19,269 nucleotides of DNA from Fomitopsis serialis. Taxonomy: Eukaryota; Basidiomycota; Agaricomycetes; Polyporales; Fomitopsidaceae. Where the stretch lies: positions 1-19,269 of the forward strand of contig NW_025955597.1 of NCBI RefSeq assembly GCF_022376445.1, given 5' to 3'. Every line of letters starts with the position of its first letter. Position 1 is the first letter of the stretch. The notes below the pieces were generated by a model, which had not been told where the DNA came from, ran no database searches, and saw nothing but the letters and a program-made list of their open reading frames with translations. Below, in pieces: positions 1 through 9,906 of this stretch. Made by a program: the position numbers and the translations under genes.

Positions 1-26
1 TATCGAAGGCAACTGCGTACGATTGA

Positions 27-1463
27 CTACAAAAACAACCATCCGGTGCCCGCAACAACCGTGAAGAACACAGACGAAACAGTCTCCAGACGACCTTCGC
101 CTTTGGTCAGCAACGAAACACCGCTACTCGAACTGGAATTGGAAGAGGGTTGATAGATCCGAACCGCGGCAATATCCCAGTACGCGTCCTCGAAGGCCGA
201 TGGGTTGTAATTAACATAATCTAGTAGAAGCAACCTGCATAAGCACGCATGATCGCATGCAGGGTAGGAAGACTCACCTGTGCAGTTCCCCGGACAGCCG
301 TTGTTGCTGAACGAGTTACCAGCCCAACTACCACCTAGACGGGCAATCATAAAGACAAAGGACTAATAGATAGGTATGGAGCCACTCACAGAATGTCAAG
401 TTTATAATGATGTTGTTGCGCTGAAACGCAGATCCGATATCGCAGTCCGTGTTAGGAAAAAGAGCAATCGGCTTTCCCTGCAAATGCTCGCAGTCAGCCT
501 CACCGTACACTACATGTCACGCAGAAGACGGGTGACTCACCCAGTTGTCTGTGTCGACTGCGGACGCTCCGGAGGTGATATCGGACGGGATGCTGCTATC
601 GTTACGAGACCAGAACCAGACCCGGATATACTCCGCCGTACGCTCCATGGCATAGTACCCGCCTCCGTACGTGTTGAAGACCTTCCCGTATGACGCGGTG
701 TAAGGCGCGTCAACTGAACATCCGTTGTTCCCATCCGATATCGTGTCTGACGAGCTACAGTTCGTAGAGAGCGTTGTGCTGCTAAAAGCATGAACATGAT
801 GTCTACGAGATGGCAGCGACAGGATCACGTACCCTAATTGGGCCCTGTTCTCGGGCATGGTGCAGCTACCAGTAGTATGCAGAGTAACGCTGTTTGGCGC
901 AATGTCATTGACACCCTCCAAGATATCGATTTCCCCTGAGGAGGTCCCGACTTGGTCGTCAGCCTCCCATACCGCAGGCCAAGTTCCACAGCCCTGGGGC
1001 ATGTGTCGGATGTCGAATCTGGCGATAGGCGTATTATGCATGCGTGTCATGAGCGATAGGTGTATGAGGAAGTACTTACACCGCGACGTGCGTCCTGTAT
1101 TGCGCGTAGCTCTTGATGCGGTTGCTCATCCGCCCACTTCCGCTAGCGGTAAGATTCGTGGTGTAGTCGGCCCGCATGATGAACGTGTCATCGGACGTGA
1201 ATGTGAGGTTATTAGCAAGCGCAGTCGATTGATTGACATAGTGCCTGTATTAACAGCAGTAAGCGATGAATCGATAGCACAATACGGAGGGAGTAACAGG
1301 CTTACACTCTGCCTTTGGTAGGGTCCGCGATATCCTCCCATTCGAAGTTGGTCAGGAAGTTAGAGCCAATATTCGTCTGGTTGATGCTATACGAGCCGGC
1401 CCGGATGGCCGGTAGAAGGGACAGCGATGACACTGCAGCAGCGTAAATCAACGGGAGCTTCAT
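27..1463 (-). CDS. GH16 endo-1,3(4)-beta-glucanase, copy A (secreted, seven exons)
   Basis: Exons by GT-AG joins: 1463-1306, 1244-1080, 1018-833, 781-541, 477-390, 334-278, 220-27. They total 1089 nt, exactly 363 codons (362 aa). The start gives a signal peptide (MKLPLIYAAAVSSLSLLPAIRA, cleavage likely before GSYS). The GH16 signature GEIDILEG lies near residues 136-143, so the ExDxxE catalytic pair is about E137/E142 with D139 between; GTWPAVWEA precedes it and SVTLHT follows, as in fungal laminarinase-type GH16 enzymes. Family knowledge: these enzymes cleave beta-1,3/1,4-glucans outside the cell, for cell-wall remodelling or nutrient release. The C-terminus carries a Ser-rich stretch (SSNSSSSSG) and a hydrophobic tail (VFFTVVAGTGWLFL), suggesting a GPI anchor or membrane tether, which copy B lacks. 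No frame defect was seen. Family assignment is firm; exact substrate is not. Confidence 0.93.
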
Positions 1464-1858
1464 GTCGTCTGGATAGGATAAGGAGGTATTTGAGGATCAA
1501 CTCAATGATAGTAAGGTCAGAAAGCGACGGCTGACAGGCATGTGCAGCCAACCAAAAACCCGTTTCACCGTCTTCGGTGAGGCTGACATTTGTGCATAGA
1601 ACTTCAAGCACGCATTCGGATAACGTGATGCACATTACCGAGCTTTGGAGGATTGTTCGCGGAATGATGGCGGATGCAGGCGGAGGAGGAGGACAGTGGA
1701 AATAGGCTATTTGTTTGTCTCAGTGGACCTCGGATCGCTGCGATCATGTTATTAGCGTGGGGAGGTGAAAAGAAATTGCGCCACGTTCGATTACGCTCGA
1801 GTACAAAGAAGGACCCGATAAACTTGAATATTGAAGCAGTCACTATCTCGACCCTCAT
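1464..1858. other. Intergenic: glucanase A upstream region and P450 3' flank
   Basis: About 395 bp lie between the start of glucanase A and the stop codon of the P450, both minus strand. I see no coding exon. Short open frames on both strands here have no recognisable motif. No clear TATA box was found in front of glucanase A, unlike glucanase B. Confidence 0.6.
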
Positions 1859-2263
1859 TCATGTCTGCGTTGACTTTCCGTTTGTGATGAGTTCTACGGC
1901 CTGCTTGGATCGTGGTCTGATGGTGCATTTGAACTTGTGAGGATGACTGAGTGAATACATCAGCTAAGTAATTTCTGACATAGGAAGGGTATCGTACTTG
2001 ACGAGACCAGATGAGAACGTCCCCGGCGGCGTGATCTCATTACCCATTGCGTCACGAGCCTTGCCAAGGTCGAATGTTGCTACGATGTTGGCCATCGCCT
2101 GCCAAATCCCGATGTCTGCGAAGCGGCGACCTGGACATATACTGCAAATCAGCGGGAAACCCCTAATTAGTTTATCAAGCAACATAATTCAAGATGCTAC
2201 TTACCGCCGACCGAAACCAAAGACGATGTTTCGTGGATCCTCCTGATTCTCATACAGCCCATT
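1859..2263 (-). pseudogene. P450 3' segment: haem-binding region and C-terminus
   Basis: The end of exon 11 (2263-2205) encodes GLYENQEDPRNIVFGFGRR. After a 63 nt intron, exon 12 (2141-1998) continues with ICPGRRFADIGIW, giving the haem-ligand cysteine. A further intron leads to exon 13 (1946-1859), which encodes HPHKFKCTIRPRSKQA and a TGA stop at 1861-1859. This is the standard end of a fungal P450. Confidence 0.88.
2262..2263. repeat. 2 bp target-site duplication TT (partner at 5516-5517)
   Basis: TT sits directly outside both ends of the left element. Counting it once makes P450 exon 11 read PDRF, Asn, GLYE in a single frame, so the duplication is supported by coding phase and not only by a two-base match. 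Confidence 0.75.
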
Positions 2264-2290
2264 CATCTGGAAAAGCTTCATTTGAGAATT
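2264..2290 (+). repeat. Terminal inverted repeat, left copy outer end
   Basis: Begins CATCTGGAAAAGC and runs to GAGAATT. It pairs with 5489-5515 at 22 of 27 positions; mismatches fall at positions 5, 12, 14, 15 and 22 of the repeat. Confidence 0.85.
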
Positions 2291-3006
2291 ACAACGAAAT
2301 ATCAACAATGATCAGCATTTCTAGGTAAAGATCTGCAATACCACCTGTTCTATTGTTTCCCAAATTAGCAGTTTTTCTGTAACCCACCAGCACTTCCTGG
2401 GAGAATTTGTGGCAATTACATGCAATACGAACCAATTCTGCATACTTGCTGCACATTATATCGGGGATTATGCTTCCTTTGTTTTGCTTTCTGGTTATGC
2501 AGTGTCATATGAGGAACATTACGGGGCCAAATGCATATTTGTTATTCCAGAACAGTGACAATGACTCCAACACAGTACTACAAAATAGCTTGCATACATA
2601 TCACTAGCACGTCCGATCGAGCAGCATTCTGAGTCGTCTCGACTGTCCTGCTACTAGTATAACCGGCACACAGCCAGCCCCAGCCCCGTCAACTCTTGTT
2701 CCATTCTCGCCAGCGAGATCTGTGTGTAATAGACTAATCAGTACGTTATGATTGGCACTGCAGAGCTACGAGTCAGCAAAATGCATCCACAAAAAGACAA
2801 AGTGATCACACACCACAGTGACAGGACATCTCCGAAGTCGATCAACACGTAAATGATGGCACCGGCGCGGTCACGGCGCGAGTCTGTCCTTGTAATAGGC
2901 CTCGCTGTATATCCTCTTCGACGATCTCGGGCATTCGCAGCGAGAGCCTTCACGCGTGCAGCTCCCTAGATGATAACTACATCACTCTGAGGTCATCAAT
3001 AAATGC

Positions 3007-3670
3007 GTGCCATCAACAAAGAGCACGTACGCTGGTCTGGTACTAGTCGACGCGCTGGCCGCCGCTGGTGACGAGCTTGCTGTTCAACTCCGCTTGGCAC
3101 CCGATGAAGCGAAGGCAGTCTCCCCACGGGAGCACGACGGCAAGGAGGTACAACCAGTGGATGCTAACGGCGCCGTGCTCTACGGGCAGGACAGCCAGCT
3201 AATGGGGACCTACTGCAAGACAAACCTGTACATGACGGACATGAGATGGGCGGTCCCAGGTGCACACAGCGTCCGTTCTCCCGTCGACCGCGTACAACGT
3301 GCCGCGCAGGGCCCGGGTTCGTCACGTTCACCCTCCCGCCCCCATTGGGCACCGTCACTCTCACGATCTGCATGGATCCCAACCCCGTCCCGTCCGCCGA
3401 GTGGAATCTCGACTCGGGTCCTTACGAGCTCACCGCCCACTGCATCTCCACGAAGACCGACCTCCTTGTCCTCCTGAACGTGTGGGTGGACTCGGGCGAC
3501 GAGGAAGGCAGCGACGAAGACTGGGGCACCATGAACGACTGGGCCACATGGCTGCGGCCGCTGTGGGACAAGCCCCTGCTTGACGGGCACGGCAGTCATA
3601 GCCAGGACACGCACGGGGAACTGGGAGAGGAGATCGTCGTAGTTAAGTGTGATCGCTTTGGCGAGGAGAA
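3007..3670 (+). pseudogene. Captured Nta1-like carbon-nitrogen hydrolase fragment (left copy)
   Basis: The plus strand encodes NGAVLYG, then YCKTNLYMTDMRWAVPG, then after a frame change or intron FVTFTLPPPLGTVTLTICMD, GPYELTAHCISTKTDLLVLL, WATWLRPLWDKP and KCDRFGEENG. This matches the order in fungal nitrilase-superfamily amidases of the protein N-terminal asparagine amidohydrolase type, with the catalytic Lys (in KTNLY) and Cys (in ICMD) both present. The N-terminal part with the catalytic Glu was not found, and the end breaks off after GEENG at a GTGCGT donor-like site. Intron-like breaks imply capture from genomic DNA, not from a cDNA. It has no intact start or end, so a working enzyme is unlikely. 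Confidence 0.72.
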
Positions 3671-3730
3671 CGGTGCGTGTTTTTGTATCATGTCGCTCTG
3701 CTGGAAGTAGTCAGTGAACTCGTGCATGTA

Positions 3731-4009
3731 TTAACTTAGTCGTACGGGAGGAGCTGTGTCTGCGTACCATACGCCGTAGAGGCCAACGAGCGCGAACGCA
3801 GTCTTGAAGTGCCTGTCCATGCTGTGCACGCCACGGAGGAGCTCCTCAGGGTTACGGTCATACCTGATGTTGAGCGTGATTGAGAGGCTGATGGCGTTCC
3901 GGCCTCCAGAGCGAGTGCTTAGGCCCGCCGACCCAGTCACAGAACAGACTGAGACAAGAGGACGGAGGACGCAGGCAAGACGTGGCATGTCGGAGTTCGA
4001 AGCCGTCAC
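3731..4009 (-). other. Unidentified open frame inside the element (left copy; 92 aa)
   Basis: The segment reads ISLSITLNIRYDRNPEELL, GVHSMDRHFKTAFALVGLYG and WYADTAP, which looks more protein-like than the neighbouring low-complexity frames and lies on the strand opposite to the amidase fragment. In the right copy (8162-8434, plus strand) a one-base shorter run at 8375 changes the last residues. I do not recognise it. It may be an exon of a second captured gene or a transposase remnant. Confidence 0.3.
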
Positions 4010-4169
4010 GCGCTCACTGGGCGTCTCTCGCCTTTTGCTGTTCGTACAAGTCGTTTTTTGGTTCTTCTCACCTCTCTATCTCGCCCGCGCGAATTCTGAC
4101 TCGAATGCGACAAGACGCTTGGGCCATCACAGCGTAGCTCGACCGACATGCAAAACTGGACGCGCGTGA

Positions 4170-5220
4170 ACCTAGACTCGTACGACAACAGATGTACACG
4201 CAAATTCTGTCCCGAGCGACAGGCACACGCAAGCGAAGGGCAGGAAAGGTGAGTACAAACATAAGCGAGCAGGTATGCTAATCGCAAGCATAGGGTGCAG
4301 CGCCGTGCTGCTGCACAACGCGCACGACGACGGAGAGCACGCGGGGCCAATGCCCTGCGTGCAGACACAGCCGACGAGCGGATGGTAGGCCGGATGAGCG
4401 AAGAGACTACCGGGTAGGGGAGCGGGCTGGCGAGTGGGCGGGCGAGTGGGCGGGCGAGTGGGCGGGAAAGCTGTCAGGTGGGGCTGCGAGCATACGAGCA
4501 GGTGAGTACTACAGATGCCGGTGGGTGTCGACAACCAAACGATGACCATCCTGACTCCGTGCTCGTCCATCCCGCAGTCAATTACCCTGCTCCTCACGAC
4601 GCACTTCACCGCCCATCGCCTACTACCCCTCGCCCTCTCCCTCTCCCTCGCTCGTGCGCCCTCACTCTTGTGACGGGCGGGCACACAGGCAGGCGGGCGG
4701 AGACTCGGAGTAGGGTACACAGGCGGGCGGAGACATGCGCGGCAACAGCGAGCGTGTAGGACGAATGCCGAACCCACAAACACGATCGACGAGCAGACCG
4801 CACACCTGAGAACGCGACACACACGACAACAGCGAGCACGCAGGGCGAATGCCCTGCGCGTAAACGCAGCCGACGGGTGGACCGTGGGCGCGGGCGCGAG
4901 TATGGATGGGCAAGCCAGCGCATGCCGGTGGATGAGCGGGCGAGCAAATGGGCAGGCAGACGGACGAGCGAGCAGGCGAATGGGTGAGTAAATTGGGCAG
5001 GCAGGCGAGCAACAGGGCAAGCTCGGGGCGGGCACAGGGCGTGGACCGGCACGGCGACCGCGAGCACGAACGCCCAGCGCACAAGCACGGCCGACGCACG
5101 GGAGGCGGGCGGGTGAGCAAAGCGGGTGATCACGATAGTGGATAGGGCACGCCGTGCTGCTAGTATTCAGGCAAGTTCCACCCGCGCACTGGGGGCGGCT
5201 GGGATTCAACGATCGCATGC
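4170..5220. repeat. GC-rich degenerate repeat tract inside the element (left copy)
   Basis: About 1 kb of strongly strand-biased GC-rich DNA. It contains a 12 bp minisatellite (CGAGTGGGCGGG, three units, 4431-4466) and a degenerate longer unit around GAGCACG...GCCGACG seen near 4335-4385, 4750-4800, 4831-4882 and 5060-5101. Because stop codons are rare, long Cys/Pro/Arg-rich frames stay open in several phases at once; these are composition effects, not genes. Confidence 0.75.
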
Positions 5221-5488
5221 GCGATGAGTACGTACGGTGGAAGCTCGTTATGGTGTATCTTTACTGTAGTCTCAATCACGTCAATGCATACTGTTCCCGA
5301 TTTGCACTACGTCAGTCGAGCCCCTTGAGAATACACATGCATTACTTCGACATTATCAGGTTTAGTGTAGTCTGAATGATTCGAGTCTCACATTCCAGAT
5401 AATTTCTTGTAGATGTTCACGACACCGCGGAATGTTCAGACTTTAGCAACTTTCTGTGTATTCCTTCGATTGCTGGTCACTTATCACG

Positions 5489-5515
5489 AATTCCCAAATG
5501 GGGGTTTTCCCGATG
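5489..5515 (-). repeat. Terminal inverted repeat, left copy inner end
   Basis: Read on the minus strand it begins CATCGGGAAAACC and ends GGGAATT, matching the other end of the element at 22 of 27 positions. Confidence 0.85.
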
Positions 5516-6655
5516 TTGAAGCGGTCTGGACAGAAAGTCTCCGGGTTGGGGTAGGCATCGGCATCATGCAGCATAAACCTAAACAGCACCTCGTCAACGA
5601 GTGCTACTAGAATCATGCAAACCACTTTGACCATAGATTTGGCATGACCACTGTCCCCTTCGGTATCCAGCACCCACTATACTCGTCGTTTTCGCGTAAA
5701 ACATGAGGCACACCTGTAGAACCAGCCTGAGTTCGATGACAACTAGTCGGTGAGGCCCAGAACACAGGTACCTAATGGCGCAGGGCAGGAGATTCTATGT
5801 CGCTGCAGTGAGATGATATACTACTAGTCAAGGACGTCAACCGCCACGTACCGGTACGTCTCCTTGAGGATGCATTCAAGGTATGGTAGTGCATCCCTGT
5901 CGTTGACGGTCGGGAGCCTTGCACCACCGATGACACTAACCATCTCTTCTTGCGCCTTGGCATAGACATCCGGATACAAGATCATAGCGAGTAGGAAGAC
6001 CATGAGTACGGTGTGCGTCTAATCAAAGAATGAGTTGATGTAGTCTGGCTATGTCATGAACGCTACCGTATCTGTGCCAGCTGTATTAAAGTCGCATCAG
6101 CGACCATGGAGTGGATTCTGATCGAGTTGTTGAGATGAGACTCACTTGCGTACAGCGTTAGTCCGAACATCATGATTTCTGGCTTTTCTGTCTCCAGAGT
6201 CCCCTTTGATGCGGACTCCTTGATCAACGTCGATATCACGGGGCTTTCCATGATGCCTTTGGTCCTCGATTGCTTGGTTGGGTGAGACATGCAGCGTCGT
6301 GGTATCTCGTGAATGCATAACTTACCAACTTGCTCTCTGCCAAGTCGTAAGTTCGTTGCGCAGCATCTCTGACAGCTCTCTTGATCCACACGGCATTTCG
6401 CTTGAAGCCTGCACCAGGAAACCAGGTCGGGAGGTATCTCACTGACAGAATACAACATCAGGAGCTGCCATTGAGACGACGAAACAATTAACACTGAAGT
6501 ACACCCACAAGACGGTATGAAGTCCACAGGGACTGTTCCAGGAGCCGAGAAGTTCATTGTCGCCTCCGCTACCTTCTCGATGACATGCAGATATTCATCG
6601 TCTGAGGATGTTACTGTGTGCCCGTAAAGGTATTGAAGCAAAGAGGAGGCAGTGT
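5516..6655 (-). pseudogene. P450 middle segment between the two elements (exons 4-11)
   Basis: This 1140 bp spacer is the middle of the same P450, in the same orientation as the outer segments, so the DNA between the inverted copies has not been flipped. It holds LQYLYGHTVTSSDDEY, RYLPTWFPGAGFKRNAVW, the I-helix micro-exon (6080-6067, 14 nt), LLAMILYPDV, the ETYR helix-K motif, a 23 nt micro-exon (5794-5772), ENDEYSGCWIPKG and AYPNPETFCPDRF. All internal joins keep phase with GT-AG introns. Confidence 0.9.
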
Positions 6656-6682
6656 CATCGGGAAAACCCCCATTTGGGAATT
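6656..6682 (+). repeat. Terminal inverted repeat, right copy inner end
   Basis: Begins CATCGGGAAAACC, identical to the inner end of the left copy in reverse complement. The GT duplication lies immediately outside at 6654-6655. Confidence 0.85.
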
Positions 6683-6950
6683 CGTGATAAGTGACCAGCA
6701 ATCGAAGGAATACACAGAAAGTTGCTAAAGTCTGAACATTCCGCGGTGTCGTGAACATCTACAAGAAATTATCTGGAATGTGAGACTCGAATCATTCAGA
6801 CTACACTAAACCTGATAATGTCGAAGTAATGCATGTGTATTCTCAAGGGGCTCGACTGACGTAGTGCAAATCGGGAACAGTATGCATTGACGTGATTGAG
6901 ACTACAGTAAAGATACACCATAACGAGCTTCCACCGTACGTACTCATCGC

Positions 6951-8001
6951 GCATGCGATCGTTGAATCCCAGCCGCCCCCAGTGCGCGGGTGGAACTTGC
7001 CTGAATACTAGCAGCACGGCGTGCCCTATCCACTATCGTGATCACCCGCTTTGCTCACCCGCCCGCCTCCCGTGCGTCGGCCGTGCTTGTGCGCTGGGCG
7101 TTCGTGCTCGCGGTCGCCGTGCCGGTCCACGCCCTGTGCCCGCCCCGAGCTTGCCCTGTTGCTCGCCTGCCTGCCCAATTTACTCACCCATTCGCCTGCT
7201 CGCTCGTCCGTCTGCCTGCCCATTTGCTCGCCCGCTCATCCACCGGCATGCGCTGGCTTGCCCATCCATACTCGCGCCCGCGCCCACGGTCCACCCGTCG
7301 GCTGCGTTTACGCGCAGGGCATTCGCCCTGCGTGCTCGCTGTTGTCGTGTGTGTCGCGTTCTCAGGTGTGCGGTCTGCTCGTCGATCGTGTTTGTGGGTT
7401 CGGCATTCGTCCTACACGCTCGCTGTTGCCGCGCATGTCTCCGCCCGCCTGTGTACCCTACTCCGAGTCTCCGCCCGCCTGCCTGTGTGCCCGCCCGTCA
7501 CAAGAGTGAGGGCGCACGAGCGAGGGAGAGGGAGAGGGCGAGGGGTAGTAGGCGATGGGCGGTGAAGTGCGTCGTGAGGAGCAGGGTAATTGACTGCGGG
7601 ATGGACGAGCACGGAGTCAGGATGGTCATCGTTTGGTTGTCGACACCCACCGGCATCTGTAGTACTCACCTGCTCGTATGCTCGCAGCCCCACCTGACAG
7701 CTTTCCCGCCCACTCGCCCGCCCACTCGCCCGCCCACTCGCCAGCCCGCTCCCCTACCCGGTAGTCTCTTCGCTCATCCGGCCTACCATCCGCTCGTCGG
7801 CTGTGTCTGCACGCAGGGCATTGGCCCCGCGTGCTCTCCGTCGTCGTGCGCGTTGTGCAGCAGCACGGCGCTGCACCCTATGCTTGCGATTAGCATACCT
7901 GCTCGCTTATGTTTGTACTCACCTTTCCTGCCCTTCGCTTGCGTGTGCCTGTCGCTCGGGACAGAATTTGCGTGTACATCTGTTGTCGTACGAGTCTAGG
8001 T
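6951..8001. repeat. GC-rich degenerate repeat tract inside the element (right copy)
   Basis: Inverted duplicate of the tract in the left copy, including the 12 bp minisatellite at 7705-7740 and the longer degenerate unit near 7070-7111, 7289-7340, 7371-7421 and 7786-7836. No length change in the minisatellite is visible between the two copies, which argues for a very young duplication because such tracts usually vary fast. Confidence 0.75.
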
Positions 8002-8499
8002 TCACGCGCGTCCAGTTTTGCATGTCGGTCGAGCTACGCTGTGATGGCCCAAGCGTCTTGTCGCATTCGAGTCAGAATTCGCGCGGGCGAGATAGAGAGG
8101 TGAGAAGAACCAAAAAACGACTTGTACGAACAGCAAAAGGCGAGAGACGCCCAGTGAGCGCGTGACGGCTTCGAACTCCGACATGCCACGTCTTGCCTGC
8201 GTCCTCCGTCCTCTTGTCTCAGTCTGTTCTGTGACTGGGTCGGCGGGCCTAAGCACTCGCTCTGGAGGCCGGAACGCCATCAGCCTCTCAATCACGCTCA
8301 ACATCAGGTATGACCGTAACCCTGAGGAGCTCCTCCGTGGCGTGCACAGCATGGACAGGCACTTCAAGACTGCGTCGCGCTCGTTGGCCTCTACGGCGTA
8401 TGGTACGCAGACACAGCTCCTCCCGTACGACTAAGTTAATACATGCACGAGTTCACTGACTACTTCCAGCAGAGCGACATGATACAAAAACACGCACCG

Positions 8500-9163
8500 T
8501 TCTCCTCGCCAAAGCGATCACACTTAACTACGACGATCTCCTCTCCCAGTTCCCCGTGCGTGTCCTGGCTATGACTGCCGTGCCCGTCAAGCAGGGGCTT
8601 GTCCCACAGCGGCCGCAGCCATGTGGCCCAGTCGTTCATGGTGCCCCAGTCTTCGTCGCTGCCTTCCTCGTCGCCCGAGTCCACCCACACGTTCAGGAGG
8701 ACAAGGAGGTCGGTCTTCGTGGAGATGCAGTGGGCGGTGAGCTCGTAAGGACCCGAGTCGAGATTCCACTCGGCGGACGGGACGGGGTTGGGATCCATGC
8801 AGATCGTGAGAGTGACGGTGCCCAATGGGGGCGGGAGGGTGAACGTGACGAACCCGGGCCCTGCGCGGCACGTTGTACGCGGTCGACGGGAGAACGGACG
8901 CTGTGTGCACCTGGGACCGCCCATCTCATGTCCGTCATGTACAGGTTTGTCTTGCAGTAGGTCCCCATTAGCTGGCTGTCCTGCCCGTAGAGCACGGCGC
9001 CGTTAGCATCCACTGGTTGTACCTCCTTGCCGTCGTGCTCCCGTGGGGAGACTGCCTTCGCTTCATCGGGTGCCAAGCGGAGTTGAACAGCAAGCTCGTC
9101 ACCAGCGGCGGCCAGCGCGTCGACTAGTACCAGACCAGCGTACGTGCTCTTTGTTGATGGCAC
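8500..9163 (-). pseudogene. Captured Nta1-like carbon-nitrogen hydrolase fragment (right copy)
   Basis: Inverted duplicate of the amidase fragment of the left element, with the same translation (catalytic KTNLY and ICMD motifs, same truncations). Here it is in the same orientation as the P450. Being the same in both copies, it was captured before the element duplicated. Confidence 0.72.
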
Positions 9164-9879
9164 GCATTTATTGATGACCTCAGAGTGATGTAGTTATCAT
9201 CTAGGGAGCTGCACGCGTGAAGGCTCTCGCTGCGAATGCCCGAGATCGTCGAAGAGGATATACAGCGAGGCCTATTACAAGGGACAGACTCGCGCCGTGA
9301 CCGCGCCGGTGCCATCATTTACGTGTTGATCGACTTCGGAGATGTCCTGTCACTGTGGTGTGTGATCACTTTGTCTTTTTGTGGATGCATTTTGCTGACT
9401 CGTAGCTCTGCAGTGCCAATCATAACGTACTGATTAGTCTATTACACACAGATCTCGCTGGCGAGAATGGAACAAGAGTTGACGGGGCTGGGGCTGGCTG
9501 TGTGCCGGTTATACTAGTAGCAGGACAGTCGAGACGACTCAGAATGCTGCTCGATCGGACGTGCTAGTGATATGTATGCAAGCTATTTTGTAGTACTGTG
9601 TTGGAGTCATTGTCACTGTTCTGGAATAACAAATATGCATTTGGCCCCGTAATGTTCCTCATATGACACTGCATAACCAGAAAGCAAAACAAAGGAAGCA
9701 TAATCCCCGATATAATGTGCAGCAAGTATGCAGAATTGGTTCGTATTGCATGTAATTGCCACAAATTCTCCAGGAAGTGCTGGTGGGTTACAGAAAAACT
9801 GCTAATTTGGGAAACAATAGAACAGGTGGTATTGCAGATCTTTACCTAGAAATGCTGATCATTGTTGATATTTCGTTGT

Positions 9880-9906
9880 AATTCTCAAATGAAGCTTTTC
9901 CAGATG
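9880..9906 (-). repeat. Terminal inverted repeat, right copy outer end
   Basis: Read on the minus strand it begins CATCTGGAAAAGC. The GT duplication lies immediately outside at 9907-9908, where identity with the left copy stops. Confidence 0.85.

Larger units (their letters stand above)
2264..5515 (+). mobile_element. Non-autonomous DNA transposon, left copy (3252 bp)
   Basis: The ends are 27 bp imperfect terminal inverted repeats (2264-2290 and 5489-5515; 22 of 27 positions agree), starting CATC and ending GATG. The 2 bp on either side are both TT (2262-2263 and 5516-5517), a target duplication inside P450 exon 11. Removing the element plus one TT restores the exon frame. Inside, in order: AT-rich subterminal DNA (about 2290-2760), a captured Nta1-like amidase fragment (about 3007-3670, plus strand), an unidentified minus-strand frame (3731-4009), GC-rich degenerate repeats (about 4170-5220) and the right end. 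I recognise no transposase, so movement would depend on an enzyme made elsewhere. A 2 bp duplication and CA-start ends fit CACTA/EnSpm-like families better than TA-specific Tc1/mariner, but the superfamily is not established. Confidence 0.9.
6656..9906 (-). mobile_element. Non-autonomous DNA transposon, right copy, inverted (3251 bp)
   Basis: This is the reverse complement of the left copy along its whole length. I compared the flanks and several internal stretches directly, and the shared open frames translate identically; I found no substitution and three one-base run-length differences (2399-2401 GGG against CC at 9770-9771; CC 2888-2889 against GGG 9281-9283; AA 3795-3796 against T 8375). 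It is flanked by GT on both sides (6654-6655 and 9907-9908), a different dinucleotide from the left copy, so it was a separate insertion. It sits 4 nt inside P450 exon 4. Its captured amidase fragment runs in the same direction as the P450; in the left copy it is antisense. Confidence 0.9.

Noticed and set aside
4431..4466. CRISPR-like or telomere repeat
   Set aside because: The 12 bp units are tandem without spacers and do not match the fungal TTAGGG telomere repeat; it is a minisatellite.
4172..5218. A 348 aa Cys/Pro/Arg-rich open frame (and its mirror at 6953-7999)
   Set aside because: Several frames are open at once over the same GC-rich repeats, with no domain and no codon-phase signal. 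It is best explained by base composition.
6063..6758. A single 231 aa protein starting at MFTTPRNVQ
   Set aside because: It reads from the transposon end through P450 exons and unspliced introns. The frame is a chance fusion; the splice model explains the P450 part.
9236..9433. A small gene starting MPEIVEEDIQRG in the right copy
   Set aside because: The matching frame in the left copy has a different N-terminus because of the run-length change at 9281-9283, and no family is recognisable.
2264..9906. A giant palindrome produced by assembly fold-back or segmental inverted duplication
   Set aside because: Both copies have terminal inverted repeats and different 2 bp flank duplications, the spacer is unique P450 sequence in the original orientation, and excision restores the reading frame twice. 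A fold-back artefact would not do this, although reads should still be checked.
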